A stretch of 64,000 nucleotides of DNA from Hyperoodon ampullatus (Eukaryota > Chordata > Mammalia > Artiodactyla > Ziphiidae): NCBI GenBank assembly GCA_949752795.1, contig OX457074.1, positions 28,691,980-28,755,979 of the forward strand, written 5' to 3'. Below, one piece after another: positions 23,793-36,250 of this stretch. The notes below the pieces were generated by a model. It had not been told where the DNA came from and did not search any database. It saw nothing but the letters and a program-made list of their open reading frames with translations. A program made the position numbers and the translations under genes. Each line of letters opens with the position of its first letter. Within the stretch, counting starts at the first letter, position 1.

Positions 23793-24524
23793 TACTTTGC
23801 TTATTCTTATATCAGGCTCATTTTTTTTTATTACATGCTTTTAAAAATGTTCCGTGTTTGCACGGCTCTAGCTACATCTTAATTCTGGGATGTAATATTT
23901 TCAAAAACTTCTAGTGTAAAATATTTTCTAGTTCCCACTGTGATTTTCTAAATCCACGAGTTATTTAGGAGTATATAGAATTTTCAAATATGTAGATATT
24001 TGCTTACGTTTTTTCTTGTTTTCTATCTTAATTGCATCACTGTCTGAGAATGTACTCTGTATGATTTAGAGCATTTGAATTTGTTGAGACTTGTTATATG
24101 GCCCAGCATTTTCATAAACATTCCATGTAGACTGGAGAAGAATTTGTGATCTGCACTTGTGGCTGCAGTATTCTCTATATATCTCTTAGGTAAGGTCTGC
24201 TTAACCAGTTGTTCAGATCTATTTCTTACTAGCTCTCCATCTGCTCGTTTTAACAGTTACTGATATATGCATCTTCCACTATATTTGTAGATTTGTCTCT
24301 ACCTTCTTGCAATTCTGTCCATGGTTTTGCTTTCTATATTTTGAGGCTATGTGTATTAGGCACACACAAATTCAGAACTCTTATGTCTTCTTGGTGAATG
24401 AAGCATACCATCATTATGAAGCATCCCTCTTTACTTCCAGTCATGCGTTTTTGCCATAAGGCCTACTTTCTTTTGGTAGTTTTTCCATGGTTTGTCGTTT
24501 TAAATTTTTGTTCTTCTTTCAAAA

Positions 24525-25300
24525 ATTGTGGTGCAATGCACAATTTACTGTCTTAACCATTAATTTTTTTAAAAATTGCAGTAAAAACTCTGCTAACATG
24601 AAGTTTACCATTTTAGTCATTTTAAAGTGTACAGTAAAGTACATTTACATTGTTCTGCAATTAATCTCCAGAAGTCTTTTCATCTTACCACACTGAAGAT
24701 GCTATATGTGTATCCAGTTAACAATTCCCCACCTTTCCTCTCCACCCCCTGCTTGGCAATCACCCTTCCTACTCTCCAAGAATTTGTCTACTCTAGATGC
24801 CCTCATACAAATACAAGCAGACAGTTATTTGTTTCTTGCTGCTGGTTTATTCCACATAGCACAATGTTGTCAAGGTTCATCCATGTTATAGCATGTGTAG
24901 CATTTCCTCCCTTTTTAAGGCTGAGTAATATTCCATGGTGTGTATATACCACATTAAAAAAAATCTATTCATCTGTTGATGGACGCTTGGGTTGCTCCAA
25001 CACTTTAGTGATTGTGAATAATGCTGCTATGAACATGAGTGTTTAATATCTGTTTGAGTCCTTGCTTTCAATTCTTTTGGTTATATAACCAGAAGTGGAA
25101 GTGCTGGGTCATATGGTCATTGTTTAATTTTTTGAGAAACTGCCATAATGTTTTCCATAGTGGTCGCACCATTTTACATTCCTACCAGCAATGCACAAGT
25201 ATTTTAATTTCACTACATCTTTGCCAACACTTGTTATTTTCTGTTTTTTGTTTTTGTTTTGATAACAGTTGTCTTAATGTGTGCGAGGTGATACTTACTC
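24525..25300 (-). mobile_element. Old L1 3' fragment, minus strand
   Basis: Reversed L1 3' UTR and ORF2 end: 'agtttaccattttagtcatt', 'aggttcatccatgttatagc' and 'gtgaataatgctgctatgaa'. It begins a second L1 3' end to the right of the L1 at 21-24.5 kb, so it is a separate insertion. Confidence 0.85.
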
Positions 25301-26029
25301 TGGACTTAATTTGCTGTCAAAAGCAAAGGACCTTAGGGCACAAGGACCCCAAATCTTAGAATCACCTCCCTGTTCTGTTTACCCCTGATAGTTTTCACTC
25401 TTATTAACCTACCAGATGTTTCCAAACAGATGTTTTGAGGAATACATTGTCTCTTTTGTTTTAGTAGTCCTTAGTGGGAGGGTTAGTCTGAATTATCTGG
25501 ACCACCATCACTTCTTTTCTGTATTGCAAGAAGAAATGAAGTGGGCCTTAAAGGTAGAAGGAGAGTAGGAGTCCATGGATTTAATATTTCTTTATTTTTT
25601 AAACCATGATATTTCAAACATCTATATTTTAAGTAACCTGGAGTAGATATCCTGGCTGAGTACTCGTAGTAGCTCACATTAACAGGCAGTGAATTTTTTT
25701 TTTTTTTTTTAGATTAAGTGGGAATACAAAGAGAAGAAAATCCATGGAAGAAAAAGGAGTGGAAGAAGAAGGGGAGAGAGAAGGAGGACCTAGAGGGATA
25801 GAGATGGAGAAGGCAGAAAAGCGGGAAGAAGAAAAGAGAAAGATGAAGCGGGGAGAACAGAATTAAAGGAAGCTCCATTTAGTTTTACCAAGACCTGTAG
25901 CCAGTGCTTCCGTAGAAATCCAGAGTTACTACCTGCTTAACAAGCAAACAAACAAAAAATTCCTTTCACATTGTCCTTTCCTTGCCAACCATTCACTTAT
26001 TTTCATGACTGGTCGTGGAAAAAGGAAAC
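25301..26029. repeat. Unassigned, with a purine-rich tract
   Basis: A T-run of 20 at about 25695-25711 is followed by a strongly purine-rich tract (about 25734-25862, GAAGAGGAGA-like, plus strand). No coding signal is seen. This is low-complexity sequence rather than a named element. Confidence 0.6.
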
Positions 26030-27290
26030 TAATTCATTCACTCAACAAATATTTATTAGGTACCCACTATATGCCAAGCTCTGTTCTGGGCACTGAGGAG
26101 AAACAAATGAACAAAACCTACACAAGCCCTTGCCCTTACTGAACTTCTGTTCTACTGGGCCACTGTACCCAAGGTACAGTGATTGAGGTGCTAAATGCTG
26201 TAACAAACAGATCACAACTTCTCAGCAGGTTAACATAATAAAGGTCTGTTGTCTGCTCAGCTGAGAGTCCTTGCATGTACTTTTGGTCATGCAGATCTGC
26301 CCTGCTCATTCAGAGTCACACTTCTGCTTCACGTCTATTGGCAAGAACTAGTCACATGGCCCCAAAGGCAAGGGCATGGCTGGGAAATGTAGTTCCCAGT
26401 AACAAACACAAGTCTTTGGTGACCAGCAAACTGATTCTTCACATGGAACGATACAGACAAGAAACTGAATAACAAATTATTTATTACTTTAGGAGGTGAT
26501 AAATGCTATGGGGAAAATGCAGGAAAGAAATAGAGTGTCTGGGAGGGGGGAGTATTGAAAATTTAAATAGACTGGCGAGAGATGGACTCACTGGGCTGAG
26601 CAAAGCTTGAAGGAAGCAGAGGCGTGAGCCATGTGAATATAGGGGAGACGGTGTTACTGGAAGAGGAAGCACTCAAAAAGGAGCCCATTATGGCTGAAAC
26701 AGAGCCAGCGGAGAGAGGCAGGAGATGAGGTCAAACAAATCAGAGGCAAATCGTGTGGGACTCTAGATTTATCCTCTGAATGAGATGAGAAGAAATCAGA
26801 TGGGTGTGAGCAGAGGAGAGCTAGGATTCGATCTGCACTTTATCGAGACCAGTGTGGTGGCTACGTTGGGAATACACTGAATGGGGGCAAAGAGAAGGAG
26901 ATAAAAGTGCATGGGACCAGAGTGGCAACTATGGAGGTGATGAGAGATGTAGGTTGCTAGATACAATTTGAAGGCAAAGCAGGATTTGTAGATGGATTGC
27001 AGATGGAGTTTGAGAGAAAGACAGGAGTGACTGTGGCCTGAGCAATTAAGAGGTGGAGCTAGGGAAGACCATGGTGGATCACATTTGTGGGGGGAACTCA
27101 AGAACTCACCTCTGGACATGTTGAGCTTGCGACGTCCATTAGAGATTCATGTGGAGACGCTAAGAAGCTGCTAGACTAGGGTCTGAAGCTCAGGAGAAAG
27201 CCCTGGGCTTGAGCTTCAGGTTTAGAGTCCTTTCTCAGGGTAAAGGCTCTACTCAAAGCCTTGAGACCAAAAGAGAAGGGCAGGCAGTGT
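26030..27290 (-). mobile_element. L2 LINE remnant, minus strand
   Basis: 'ttcattcactcaacaaatat' and 'tatgccaagctctgttctgg' at 26030-26110 are the reversed 3' end of L2. Reversed L2 body follows at about 26480-27290 ('gaaggcaaagcaggatttgt', 'gagagaaagacaggagtgac'). The part at about 26190-26460 looks like another old repeat inserted between. It is ancient and has no open frame. Confidence 0.75.
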
Positions 27291-27609
27291 AGTTGAAAAA
27301 GAGAGACCAAGGACTGAACCTTAGGTCTGGACAGAATAAGATGTGGCCATTGCTGGGGATGGGGAGGAAAAAAGTGAGGGAAGGAAGCGGGCGTGAGTGG
27401 GGGATTATTTGGGGCTGTGGTTCATCAGATCAGAATCAGAATGGAGCACCATTAATGGTGACCAAGGGGTCTGTTTCCCCCCAACTCCACTCCAACCTGC
27501 CTGCCTCTAGCTGTGTACAATCCCAGTGGTCTGATGATGGGCAGGGCCGTCAGCTGCTCATTCCATGCTTCTGCACTCTTTCACCACCACCCCTCGCTCT
27601 CATAAAGGT

Positions 27610-28150
27610 TTGGTCATTCATTCAACAAATCTTTGCTGAATGCCTATGTATGTGCCAGGCCCTGAGTGAACAAGCTAGACAAGGCCTGTGCCCTTATGGA
27701 GCTTATACTCCATAAGGGGGCTGGGGCAGATAATAAACAATCAACAAAGAGACAAACAAGAACATTCCTAATCCAGGGTAAAAGAATAGAGAATGCCCTG
27801 CTTTGGTGAAGGGGATCATGAAAATTCTCTTTCAGGAGGGGACATCCGAGCTGAGACCTGAGCGCTAAAAGGATGATGGCTATCAGATCTGGGGGGTCAA
27901 GGATCTGGCTGGAGGGAGGCTTGCAGTGCTGCAGGGGAATGTTGAAGGCCAGTGTGCTGATCATGGTGAGGAGCCCCCTCACATGGGACCTTGTAGGCTA
28001 TGGTTAGGAATTTGGTTTTATTCTAAGTGTGACGAGGGCAGAGGACTCACGTGACAACATTTCACAGACCTCACTGGGTTGGTCAGATGGAGAGCAGACA
28101 GTAGGGGGCAGAGTGGAGGCAGCGAAAGGAGTTAGGAGGGTTTTCTAGCT
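27610..28150 (-). mobile_element. L2 LINE remnant, minus strand, second copy
   Basis: Starts 'cattcattcaacaaatcttt', 'gtgccaggccctgagtgaac', 'ttatggagcttatactccat', then reversed L2 body including 'aggaatttggttttattcta'. It is the second L2 3' end in tandem order, so it is an independent copy. Confidence 0.78.
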
Positions 28151-28495
28151 GAGGCCACAGGTGGCATCTTGCACTAGGATGGGCCAGGATGCACGTTGTC
28201 TTGGACGAACGGGTGGGTCGGGCAGTCATACATATATCAAGCTCTTCTCTGGGTCCAGGCCTATGCAAGGCCAAGAAAAGCACCTCCTAAAGAAACATGG
28301 GCGAGGTACAGTCCTTGCCCTCAGCTTACTGAATGCTGAATTACAGGAAACTCAGACCACACATATTAAGGTGCCGGGTAAACACAAAGCAACCAGTAAG
28401 TCAGTGCATAGGAGGGGCTGACTAGGTGCAGAAGGGGGACTGGAAACAGTAACTGGCTACCGCGCAAAGGGGAGACTTTGGAGCCTTCTCCAGAC

Positions 28496-28506
28496 GGGCG
28501 GGGCGG
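28496..28506 (+). promoter_or_regulatory. GC box (Sp1-type site)
   Basis: 'gggcggggcgg' matches the Sp1/KLF consensus and lies at the left part of the CpG island. Confidence 0.6.
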
Positions 28507-28657
28507 CTCATTCTCCAGCGGGCAGCGGCAGAGGGTCGCGAGCAGCGCTGCTTCCCCGCCCCCAGCCCACGGCCCCGCGTGGCGGCCGGGCCTGGATTGT
28601 CCAAGAACTTGGCCCCGGGCTCCAGTTTCCCAACTCACTCGGAGCTCAGAGAAGCGG

Positions 28658-28715
28658 TGACTCAGGCGAGGGCCCTCCCGGCACGCCACGTTCTCAGCCG
28701 GCCTGCAGTGACTCA
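28658..28715. promoter_or_regulatory. Pair of AP-1-type TGACTCA sites
   Basis: 'tgactca' occurs at 28658-28664 and 28709-28715, 51 bp apart, inside the CpG island. The motif is the core recognised by AP-1 and related bZIP factors. Function is inference. Confidence 0.4.
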
Positions 28716-30093
28716 CCACCTCGCTCCCTCCCTCACCGCTGACCCCGGGCCAATCCCTTAAGGAGTCTACACCCCACTCTTCTCACTTGGCCGGGACAAT
28801 TGCCTGGTGGAGTTTTTAGCTCCCCGGGGGCAGGGCTTCTGTCAGCAACCGTCCAGGTTCCTCGAGAGAGGCTTCTCCTAGGGTCTGGTGGAGCGTAAAA
28901 CCTTTTGGTGGACCCGAAGGCCCCAGGCCCTCCCCGTGCACCGAAGGAGGGCTTTAATGCCTGTGCATTCTTCTAATTTCAGAGCCTTTCAACAGCATTT
29001 TATACCGAATACAATTTCGCAAGTCTTGGTGTCCTGGAGGAATTTTCCCTTGGACACCTCTTGGTCAAAATTTGCTTGGGGAAAACAAAAAAGCAACCAG
29101 AGTAGGCCCCCAAAGTCTGCAAAGCAGAGACCAGTGGCAATGGGAGGTGAGAGTGCGGCGGACTGACCAACGGGCCCCGGGGCCAGGGGACCACCGCGCG
29201 AGGGCGCGTGCCGAAGCTCTGCTCGACCGCGCAACCGAACGCGGGCGGCGAGAATCGCGAGAGCGCTCAGCTCCCCTGCAGCGAGCCCTCGGGCAGGAGC
29301 AGAGGCCCAGGCGGCGGGCGTGGGCTGCGGGGTCGCTCGCTTGGTTGTCGGGCTGGCATCTCGGCGCCCCTACTTCCAGCGCGCCCCGTCGCATCCAGGC
29401 GACCTGAGCGTCCCCCAACCAGCCTTGGGCCGGAGTGCTGCCCGCAGTCGTCCGCTCGCCCGGCCGCCGGCGCTCGCCGCCCGGGCGCCAGCGCTCGCCG
29501 CCCGGCTGGGACCCGGCAGGTGGACTGCGGCGGGCGCACCCTCCTTCCGGCCCCGGCCCCTCTCCCGGACCCTCCCTCGAGCCCTGGCGCGCCTCTGCTC
29601 CCCGGCCAGAGCTCGCAATCTGCGCCCCCGAGTCACCTGCCTCGGGAAGTCCCAGTTCGCAAGCAGCCCGGACTGTAAAAGGGTGGATTCGGCAGAGCCC
29701 AAAACCAGATTTCTAGGGGAGGGGTGGGGTCCCCATCTAGAGGGTCGCAGACCGCATTACCGGCCGAGGGGAGGAGACAGCGGAAGGGAGAGTCAACAGG
29801 GGTAAAAGTTGCTTTTCGCTTAGTACTCACCCTACCCCTCCCTAACGCGCTGCGATGCCGGTAGGCTCGGGGACACAGTGTCCGCCCAGGTTCCGGAGCC
29901 CGACGGCCCCGGAACGGTTTGGCAGGACAGAGGCATCTTTCCATACGCGGATGCTGCAGTCAGAGCGCCGCTTGGCCTGCAGGGCTGCCGGGCTCCGGGG
30001 CCCCGAGGGCGACCCCCGGCTGCCCGGGGGCGGGAAGCAGAAGCCCGCCTCCGGGCACCGAAGATCTAGAGCAATAACAGACGCATAAATAAA

Positions 30094-30098
30094 CCAAT
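30094..30098 (+). promoter_or_regulatory. CCAAT box
   Basis: 'aaaccaatgagcgg' carries a CCAAT pentamer in the right half of the CpG island, a typical NF-Y context. A nearby 'gcataaataa' could act as a TATA-like element, but the orientation is not established. Confidence 0.35.
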
Positions 30099-30342
30099 GA
30101 GCGGCTCTTTGCTGCCAGCAGCAGGGAAACCTCGGGCTGATTAAATGCAGACGCGGGGTGTCTGCCAGGACAGGAGGGCGGCGGGGTAGAGGGAACCGGC
30201 GTGGAGGCGAAGGGTGGGCGGAAGGGAGGCCGGGGCAGGAGCGACGGGAAAGACCCAAAGCCACGTTTTTAAACATGGGGGTCGGTTTTAAAGGCAAACA
30301 GTACGGGGGAGGGGGGGCCCGGGCTGCGGGCCTCTGGACCTT

Positions 30343-30472
30343 TTTTAATACATATTACTTTTACTACATATTAATTTGTAATATTACATATTACTATGTA
30401 TTACTTTTTAAATACATATTACATAGTAATACATATTACATATTACTTTTAATACATATTACCATGTGAAGT
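30343..30472. repeat. AT-rich tandem repeat at the island border
   Basis: Irregular repeats of 'acatattact' and 'aatacatatt' units over about 130 bp, almost without G or C. They start within 35 bases of the CpG-rich block, giving a very sharp composition switch. Confidence 0.8.
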
Positions 30473-33400
30473 GTTAGTATTCACTTCAAAGTGAAGTTGG
30501 TGGTTGGCCACTGTACAGGTTGTCACACGAAGCATTCTAAAATGGGAAACGCCATAGTACTGAAGTTTGTGGTGAAGCGAGGGTCTGTGTCTTTGAACAC
30601 ATAGCTTTTTTAGTCTGTCCTTTTGGCTGGGAAGCTGGGACACTATTTTTAGGTAAGGCGGGAGTTTTGGGGAGTCAGTAAGTGCCTCTCTATCAGCTGG
30701 TGTGCTTGATTTTTGCAGTTGTGAGCAAGAAGTTTCCTTTCTAATACCATAAGTATTCAATCTACATTGTTTTAAAGTCTGTGTACATTTATGGACAGTC
30801 CAGTGTTTTACTGGAGAAGGGAGTGATGCCAAAATAACAGGGGAAATCATTTCTACTTACAAAGGACCTTGTGTAGTTTAAAAATATAGAGCATATTCAT
30901 GAAAGGCTAAGAATATTGCAGAGGGACCTACAAATAAGTCGACCAGATCTTACACATGCACTTTTGTCCTCTGTTTAAGAAGTAGGCATGGTATTGATAT
31001 TAAATGCAAATTAGTCTATAATTATCTGTCAGACTATATTTAAGATTCTAAATACAGGCCCAGCACAAGAAGTAAGGACCTTTGCCTGTTGTTTTAAATG
31101 CTTAACAGTTTTAAATGCATAGTAGATTTGGGGCCAGGTTTATCAACTTGTCGATAAACAAGAGATGGGGAGGAGCTACTTAAAAATTATAAACAAATTG
31201 TTATGGCTGTTTATTTCCATCAACTTAGATAAGTATACATGCGGATATAATTTGATTTCTAAATAATAGTTTGAATTGTTTTCTAGGAGAGAAGTATGAT
31301 ATGTGTGGAGAGTGTGGCCGCAGCACCTTGTAGTTCATTTAAATTGCTGGGTGTAGTCAGGATGACTTCGGTAGCACTGGCTAGGAGCCGCATAAAACTT
31401 AGTGGTCTGTCACTTCACCGGTGGCTGCGATTATACTTTTGAGCTATCCTGAATTTAATAAGGTTAATATTCCTCTTTCAAAAAGAAATAGTAGATATAA
31501 CATGAAGATTTTTAATTTATATGTCTATATATGTGTGCATATATATTTATATATGTATATATCTTTATTTTAAAAGCTACCAATTGTCTAAAGCAAATTG
31601 AAAGTTTTTCAGCATACTACTAAAGAGTCATACCAACTTGTTTACTGGTGTAAATTGTACTGGGTCAGTTTCTCCATGGGCAGGAAGTTGTCTGGTAAAG
31701 CCAGAATTTGTGTGTTCAACTTGTTTTGACCCCCAGAAACCCTGATTCATCATTAGGTTCTTCAAAGAATGCAGGCACATTTTTTTGAGTAAACCATTGT
31801 GACGTGTGAATGTTTGTGATTTTTGTTATTTCTGTGCCATATTTTAGGTGTTCCCAGAACATCTGAATTTGCCTTTTTGCTTTCTTCTGTCGATATTCTC
31901 CTAGTGGTGAAAATATTCCTCTGAGGCGAGCTTCCTTTCAGTAGGCAATATGTGTAACTAATATAGTTTAAAAACTTATTTATTTTTATGTAAAACTGAT
32001 GCATGCTATGGTAAACAAATCCAAGCAGTGCTAAGTGTATATAAGAAAAAAGATAAAAAGCCTCTGCTCTCCTTCCTCCATCGTTAGCCATGTCCCCCTA
32101 ATCTGACCGTAGAAAGCAGTTGGTGTTACTTGGTGTTTGGAAGACCTCTCTTGACTCGGTGCGCGGGCAGTAGTGAAAGCAGAGGGAGAGGTCATGGAAG
32201 GCATGGCCACGGAACCCGTTTAGATGTTAGGCAGGTATTCCACCCTTATTTCCTGTGATGTTAATTAATATTGATAATCTTAAACTTCCATTAGTTTAAG
32301 ATAACTGTAATTGAATTGTTAGTGAAACACTCAAACAGTTAATTGCATTGTCAGGTTGGTAAAGTTTTGATTTGTTGATCTTGTAAGGAAATAAATATTT
32401 GGAACTTGAATTCACGTAACCTTAGGGCTGGGAGTAATGTTGGTAATTATCATCTGTGGAATTTTATGATGAGATGCACAGTATACTTACTATAGGCTTT
32501 TTATAACTCATGATCTTTCCTTTAGTTTTCAGAACAACTCCAAGATAGCTGTTATTTCTGCTTTGCAGAGGAAATTTAGGTTAAATGTGAATTAACGAAC
32601 ATAATGTCGCAAGACCAGTAAGTAGTGGTGCTGGCGTTGTGCCTTGGAAAGGGTGTTCTCTTTCCATTGCAGTATGCTCTGCTGCTTCTATCTAGTCTGT
32701 CTTATTTTCCAATGAGGAAATTGAGGCCTGGAGAAGTCAAGTGACTTTCCCAAGGTCATACAGCTGATTAGTAGTAACATTAAACCAAACTTTTTATCTC
32801 TGGACCCTTATCTCAGGACTCTTGGTCCTGGCTGGTTATGCTACATTTTAGTGAAGTACTGTGGACCAAAGGACCATATGCTGTGACCACTTGATACAAA
32901 TGCTTCAGAACTGATACATCAGCAGTGGTGTTTTCTAGTATGTATTAAAAGGTTCCTTCCCTCTCTTTCAGAAATTATAAAGGGCTCTGATGGGCTCTTT
33001 GGGTGATACCCAGTGCAGTGAACTGCAGGTGAGTAAGGTCTGGGAGAGCCTTATTTACAAAGCAAGGACTTGGTAATGCCTGAGGAAAAGACAAAAGGGA
33101 CTTAATCTAGAGGAGGGTGTCTGGTCAGCAAGATGAGGTGGGACAAGGTGGAGGAAGTAGGGCCCTGGTGCAGCAGTGGTGACCTGACTGAATTGGCTTC
33201 TTCTGGGGCCGACTGGATGATGGTGAACCTACTCCAAACAGACTGCCTGATGCTTTGTCAGTTTGTTTGAAGAGAAGTGAGGGTAGGCTAATCTTCCACT
33301 TCTGTTTTGAATGAGTAACTGCACAGGGATTCAACCTATCTGCATATGATTGGATCTTCAGAGGTCCTTCAGTTTTTGTGTCAACATTCTTGAGTGTTGA

Positions 33401-35060
33401 TCACCCTGTGCTCTGATGAACAGGTTAAGTATTAAATTGTTTGTTTTTCCTGTTATCTACTATGTGTGTATTGTCATGAATGACTATATATCTGCGGATC
33501 TGGATACCAGGAACATATCAATGGAAGCAGAAGGTTAAACTTTTTTCCTAATGGTTGTATTAGTCCTTCAAATTATTTGTTTATTGCTGAAATGCCCTAA
33601 GACTGACATTTTAGTCTTGAGTATTTCACAGTAATTAATCTTCTTGGTCCATTATAGTATCTTGGCCATTCAGTATTAAACTAAGAAAATGGTAATACTA
33701 CAGAAAAACAATTAGAAGACTGTTTTAATATTGTCCTTGTGGGGCATCAGTGCTAAAATTATTTGTTGATATATTTTTAATGCTAGTCCCAGAGACTTTA
33801 ATGAGACAATGCTATATACTTTTAGGGTTTTTAATTAAACTTAGGCTTGGCTACTTACTGATTGCTAAAGTAAAACATTGTTGTAGGGGTTCTTTGTTTC
33901 TTGAGTTAGGGTAGTTTGCACGATTCATCCCCCACAGGTTCATGGGGATGATCAGAAGGCTAGTTCAGCTGGTTTCTTGGTCCTTGGAAAGCTGGGGTCT
34001 GGGTTGTCATAGGTTATTGTGATAAGAAGTACATGAGCGTTCTCAGTTAAGGCCAAAGTGAGCAGTAAAAGAGAGGTGTGGACCTCTTCCTGAGACGATA
34101 TCGAGTTTGCATCCTGGGACCCCTAAGTTTCCTCAGTATGGTAGAACTTTCTCTCTTAAATTATAAAATTATTTAAGAATTGTTATTAAGTAAATTGTTA
34201 AATATTTGTGTTACTACCCCTAAAACAGTTGATTTTCTTTTTGGCATCCTGCTAAATATATATATATATATAGATAGATATGTATCTCTATATATCTATA
34301 TATATATACATACACACACATATATTATTGTACTCGTTTTTAATTATAATGTATATAATTTGAATTTTTCCTACTTATTAGATTATGAAACATTTCCATG
34401 TTATAGTTGTCACAATTTTAATTGACATGATTACACTTTGAGAGGCTGCAAAATATTTCATCAAGTCATGCCGTCAATAATTTACTTAATTCTTTTTATG
34501 TTAGATATTTATGTTGCTGGCTCGTTTTCAGTTAATACTTTAATGTACATTATTGTAGATATTATTGTATTTTTCTTCTGGCTAATTATATCTCTAGGAT
34601 AAATTTTTGAATGCATTATTGTGTTAAATGGTATGAATGTTTTTATGGCTTTTGATATATATCACCATACTGTTTTTCAAGAATGTTATACCAGTTTGTA
34701 CTACGAACAGATACACAGATGTACCTGTTTCACCATAACTGGATATAAATACATTTTTTCCTTAAAAGGTTTTGCTTATTTAATAGTGTAAAGTGGCATT
34801 TGTACTTCTTTGTTCTATAATGTTGAATTTTTCTCTTTGAGTCTCTTCATGGTGAATTGTTTTTTCATATCCTTTGCTATTTTAATCAGTAAAATACCGA
34901 TGTGGGCTTTGGATGGTAAGGCAAGTATAACCAGCTAATAAACAGGTGATTATTAAAAAGATGATCAGAACATGTTCGGGAAGAATATTCAGAGAGAGTC
35001 TAGTCTGGATGGTAAGTTTTCTTGAGAACATAGTGGTTGAAGGGGAACGGGTGAGTTATT
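30473..35060. other. AT-rich non-coding region with MIR remnants
   Basis: Low-GC DNA that could be first-intron or intergenic. Two MIR remnants in minus orientation are visible, at about 32450-32600 ('agaacaactccaagatagct', 'tgctttgcagaggaaattta') and about 32695-32790 ('aaggtcatacagctgattag'). TA-rich simple repeats lie at about 31510-31572 and 34253-34326. There are no convincing exons, and the longest open frames are about 110 codons on the minus strand without splice context. Confidence 0.55.
34253..34326. repeat. (TA)n/(CA)n simple repeat
   Basis: Interrupted TA, GATA and CA dinucleotide-type run. Confidence 0.9.
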
Positions 35061-36250
35061 CCAAGGTTCAGCTCGGCACATGTTTAGTGCGCATCCATTG
35101 TGTACCACGTGTTGCGTCCTCTTAGTGCTCCTCAAGTCATCGTGGCGTATACTTGGCTGAAGGAGGAGGCTGCTTGAGGCTGCTTGAGGCTTGACTTGTG
35201 GGACTTTGGCTGCTGAAGTCTCTTTGTGGAGGGCTGAGGGGATGACTGACTAGAACCTCTTTAGCTCATTCGGGGCATACCACAGTGCCACGGCACAGTC
35301 TTTGAGAAGCTCTGTTCTGAAGGATACAAAGATGAATAAAGCATCATTTCCTCTGACAAGGAGCGAATCACCTAGTAGAGAGAGTAGGGGCACCAAAACA
35401 AGGAAGGACTAATAGAAATTTGAAGGGCGCTGTAAGAGGGGTTCAGACAAGGTGCTTAGGGGTTCAGTGGAGGGAGTGATACTGCACCCTTGGGGATGTA
35501 AGGGAACACTTCAACTGAGGAGGTGGCATTTAAATTGCACCACTGTGAAATTGAGGCGCCAGGGCAAGAAGAGGGCATTCTGGAGGGAAGGGTAGCTTGA
35601 GCAAAGGCTCAGGGGTGGTGTTGGAAATGAGGTGGATGTCCGGAAACTGAGTATCCAAATTACCCGGACCCTGGGTTACATGAAAAAACATAGTGGACAG
35701 TGAGGCTGTTGAGACGTCACGACTGGGTTTTGGAGAATGCATATGCTGGATGTTCAGTGAGGAGAAACTAGAGACAGGGTTTTCAGTCGGGTTCATGGTA
35801 CTCCTCCAGGTGAGGGATGATGAGTGCCTGAGTTAGTGTGCTTGGGAATGAAAGGAGGTGGTGGAGTCAAGAGATACTTTGGAGGTTGAACAGAGAGATG
35901 TGCTGACTGATTAGGTAGGAGGGGAAGGAACAGTCAGTTCTGTGTCTTAAGTCAGAGATGATGCTGAGGTATTTGTGGTTGGATGGCTGGCAGAATGGGA
36001 CAGCAGGAATACAGAAGTCAGGAGGAAGAGCAGGTCTTAGGGGTTTAGAATAGAGAAAAGATGATTTTCGTTTTGCGTGTTGAGTTTAAGGAACTAGTAG
36101 AAAGGTGAAATCAGAATCTTAACACTGGAAGGAACAGATGAGGAAGTTCAGGGCCCAGAGGAGCTAGAGGGACCAGTGAGGTCTCACAGTTAGATAAAGC
36201 AGAGTGAAGACGGAAGCTTCCTGATTCCCAGTGCAGCACTCTCTTCAGTG
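35060..36250 (-). mobile_element. L2 LINE remnant, minus strand
   Basis: Reversed L2 body phrases include 'gggacttcaactgaggagg-like' text at about 35505-35530, 'agaagagggcattctggagg', 'gagcaaaggctcaggggtgg' and 'gagtttaaggaactagtaga'. Ancient and decayed, with no coding capacity. Confidence 0.6.

Larger units (their letters stand above)
21340..24480 (-). mobile_element. Old L1, minus strand, with three SINE insertions
   Basis: The reversed L1 3' end starts at about 21.34 kb ('acctatagttgatttacaat', 'ttccctgtgctctacagtga'). Reversed ORF2 follows, with phrases such as 'catccttgttgccagttcaa' and 'tgtctgggcctggagttttc'. It is decayed throughout. SINEs at 22.4, 23.3 and 23.6 kb interrupt it. Confidence 0.85.
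28480..30310. promoter_or_regulatory. CpG island, probable promoter
   Basis: About 1.8 kb of GC-rich DNA with dense CpG, strongest at 29.15-30.25 kb (for example 'cgcgcgagggcgcgtgccga', 'cgctcgccgcccgggcgcca'). It is free of recognisable repeats, unlike everything around it. Such islands usually mark promoters of broadly expressed genes. Visible elements are a GC box at 28496-28506, two AP-1-type TGACTCA sites (28658, 28709) and a CCAAT box at 30094. Possible plus-strand splice donors include 'gggaggtgaga' at 29147. I cannot decide the direction of transcription or define exon 1. The candidate gene starting at 60 kb on the plus strand is the nearest plausible target. Confidence 0.8.

Noticed and set aside
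29065..29805. Several overlapping 110-160-codon frames in the CpG island
   Set aside because: Frames are open on both strands and in several phases because stops are rare at this GC content. They contain no splice-consistent coding segment or domain.
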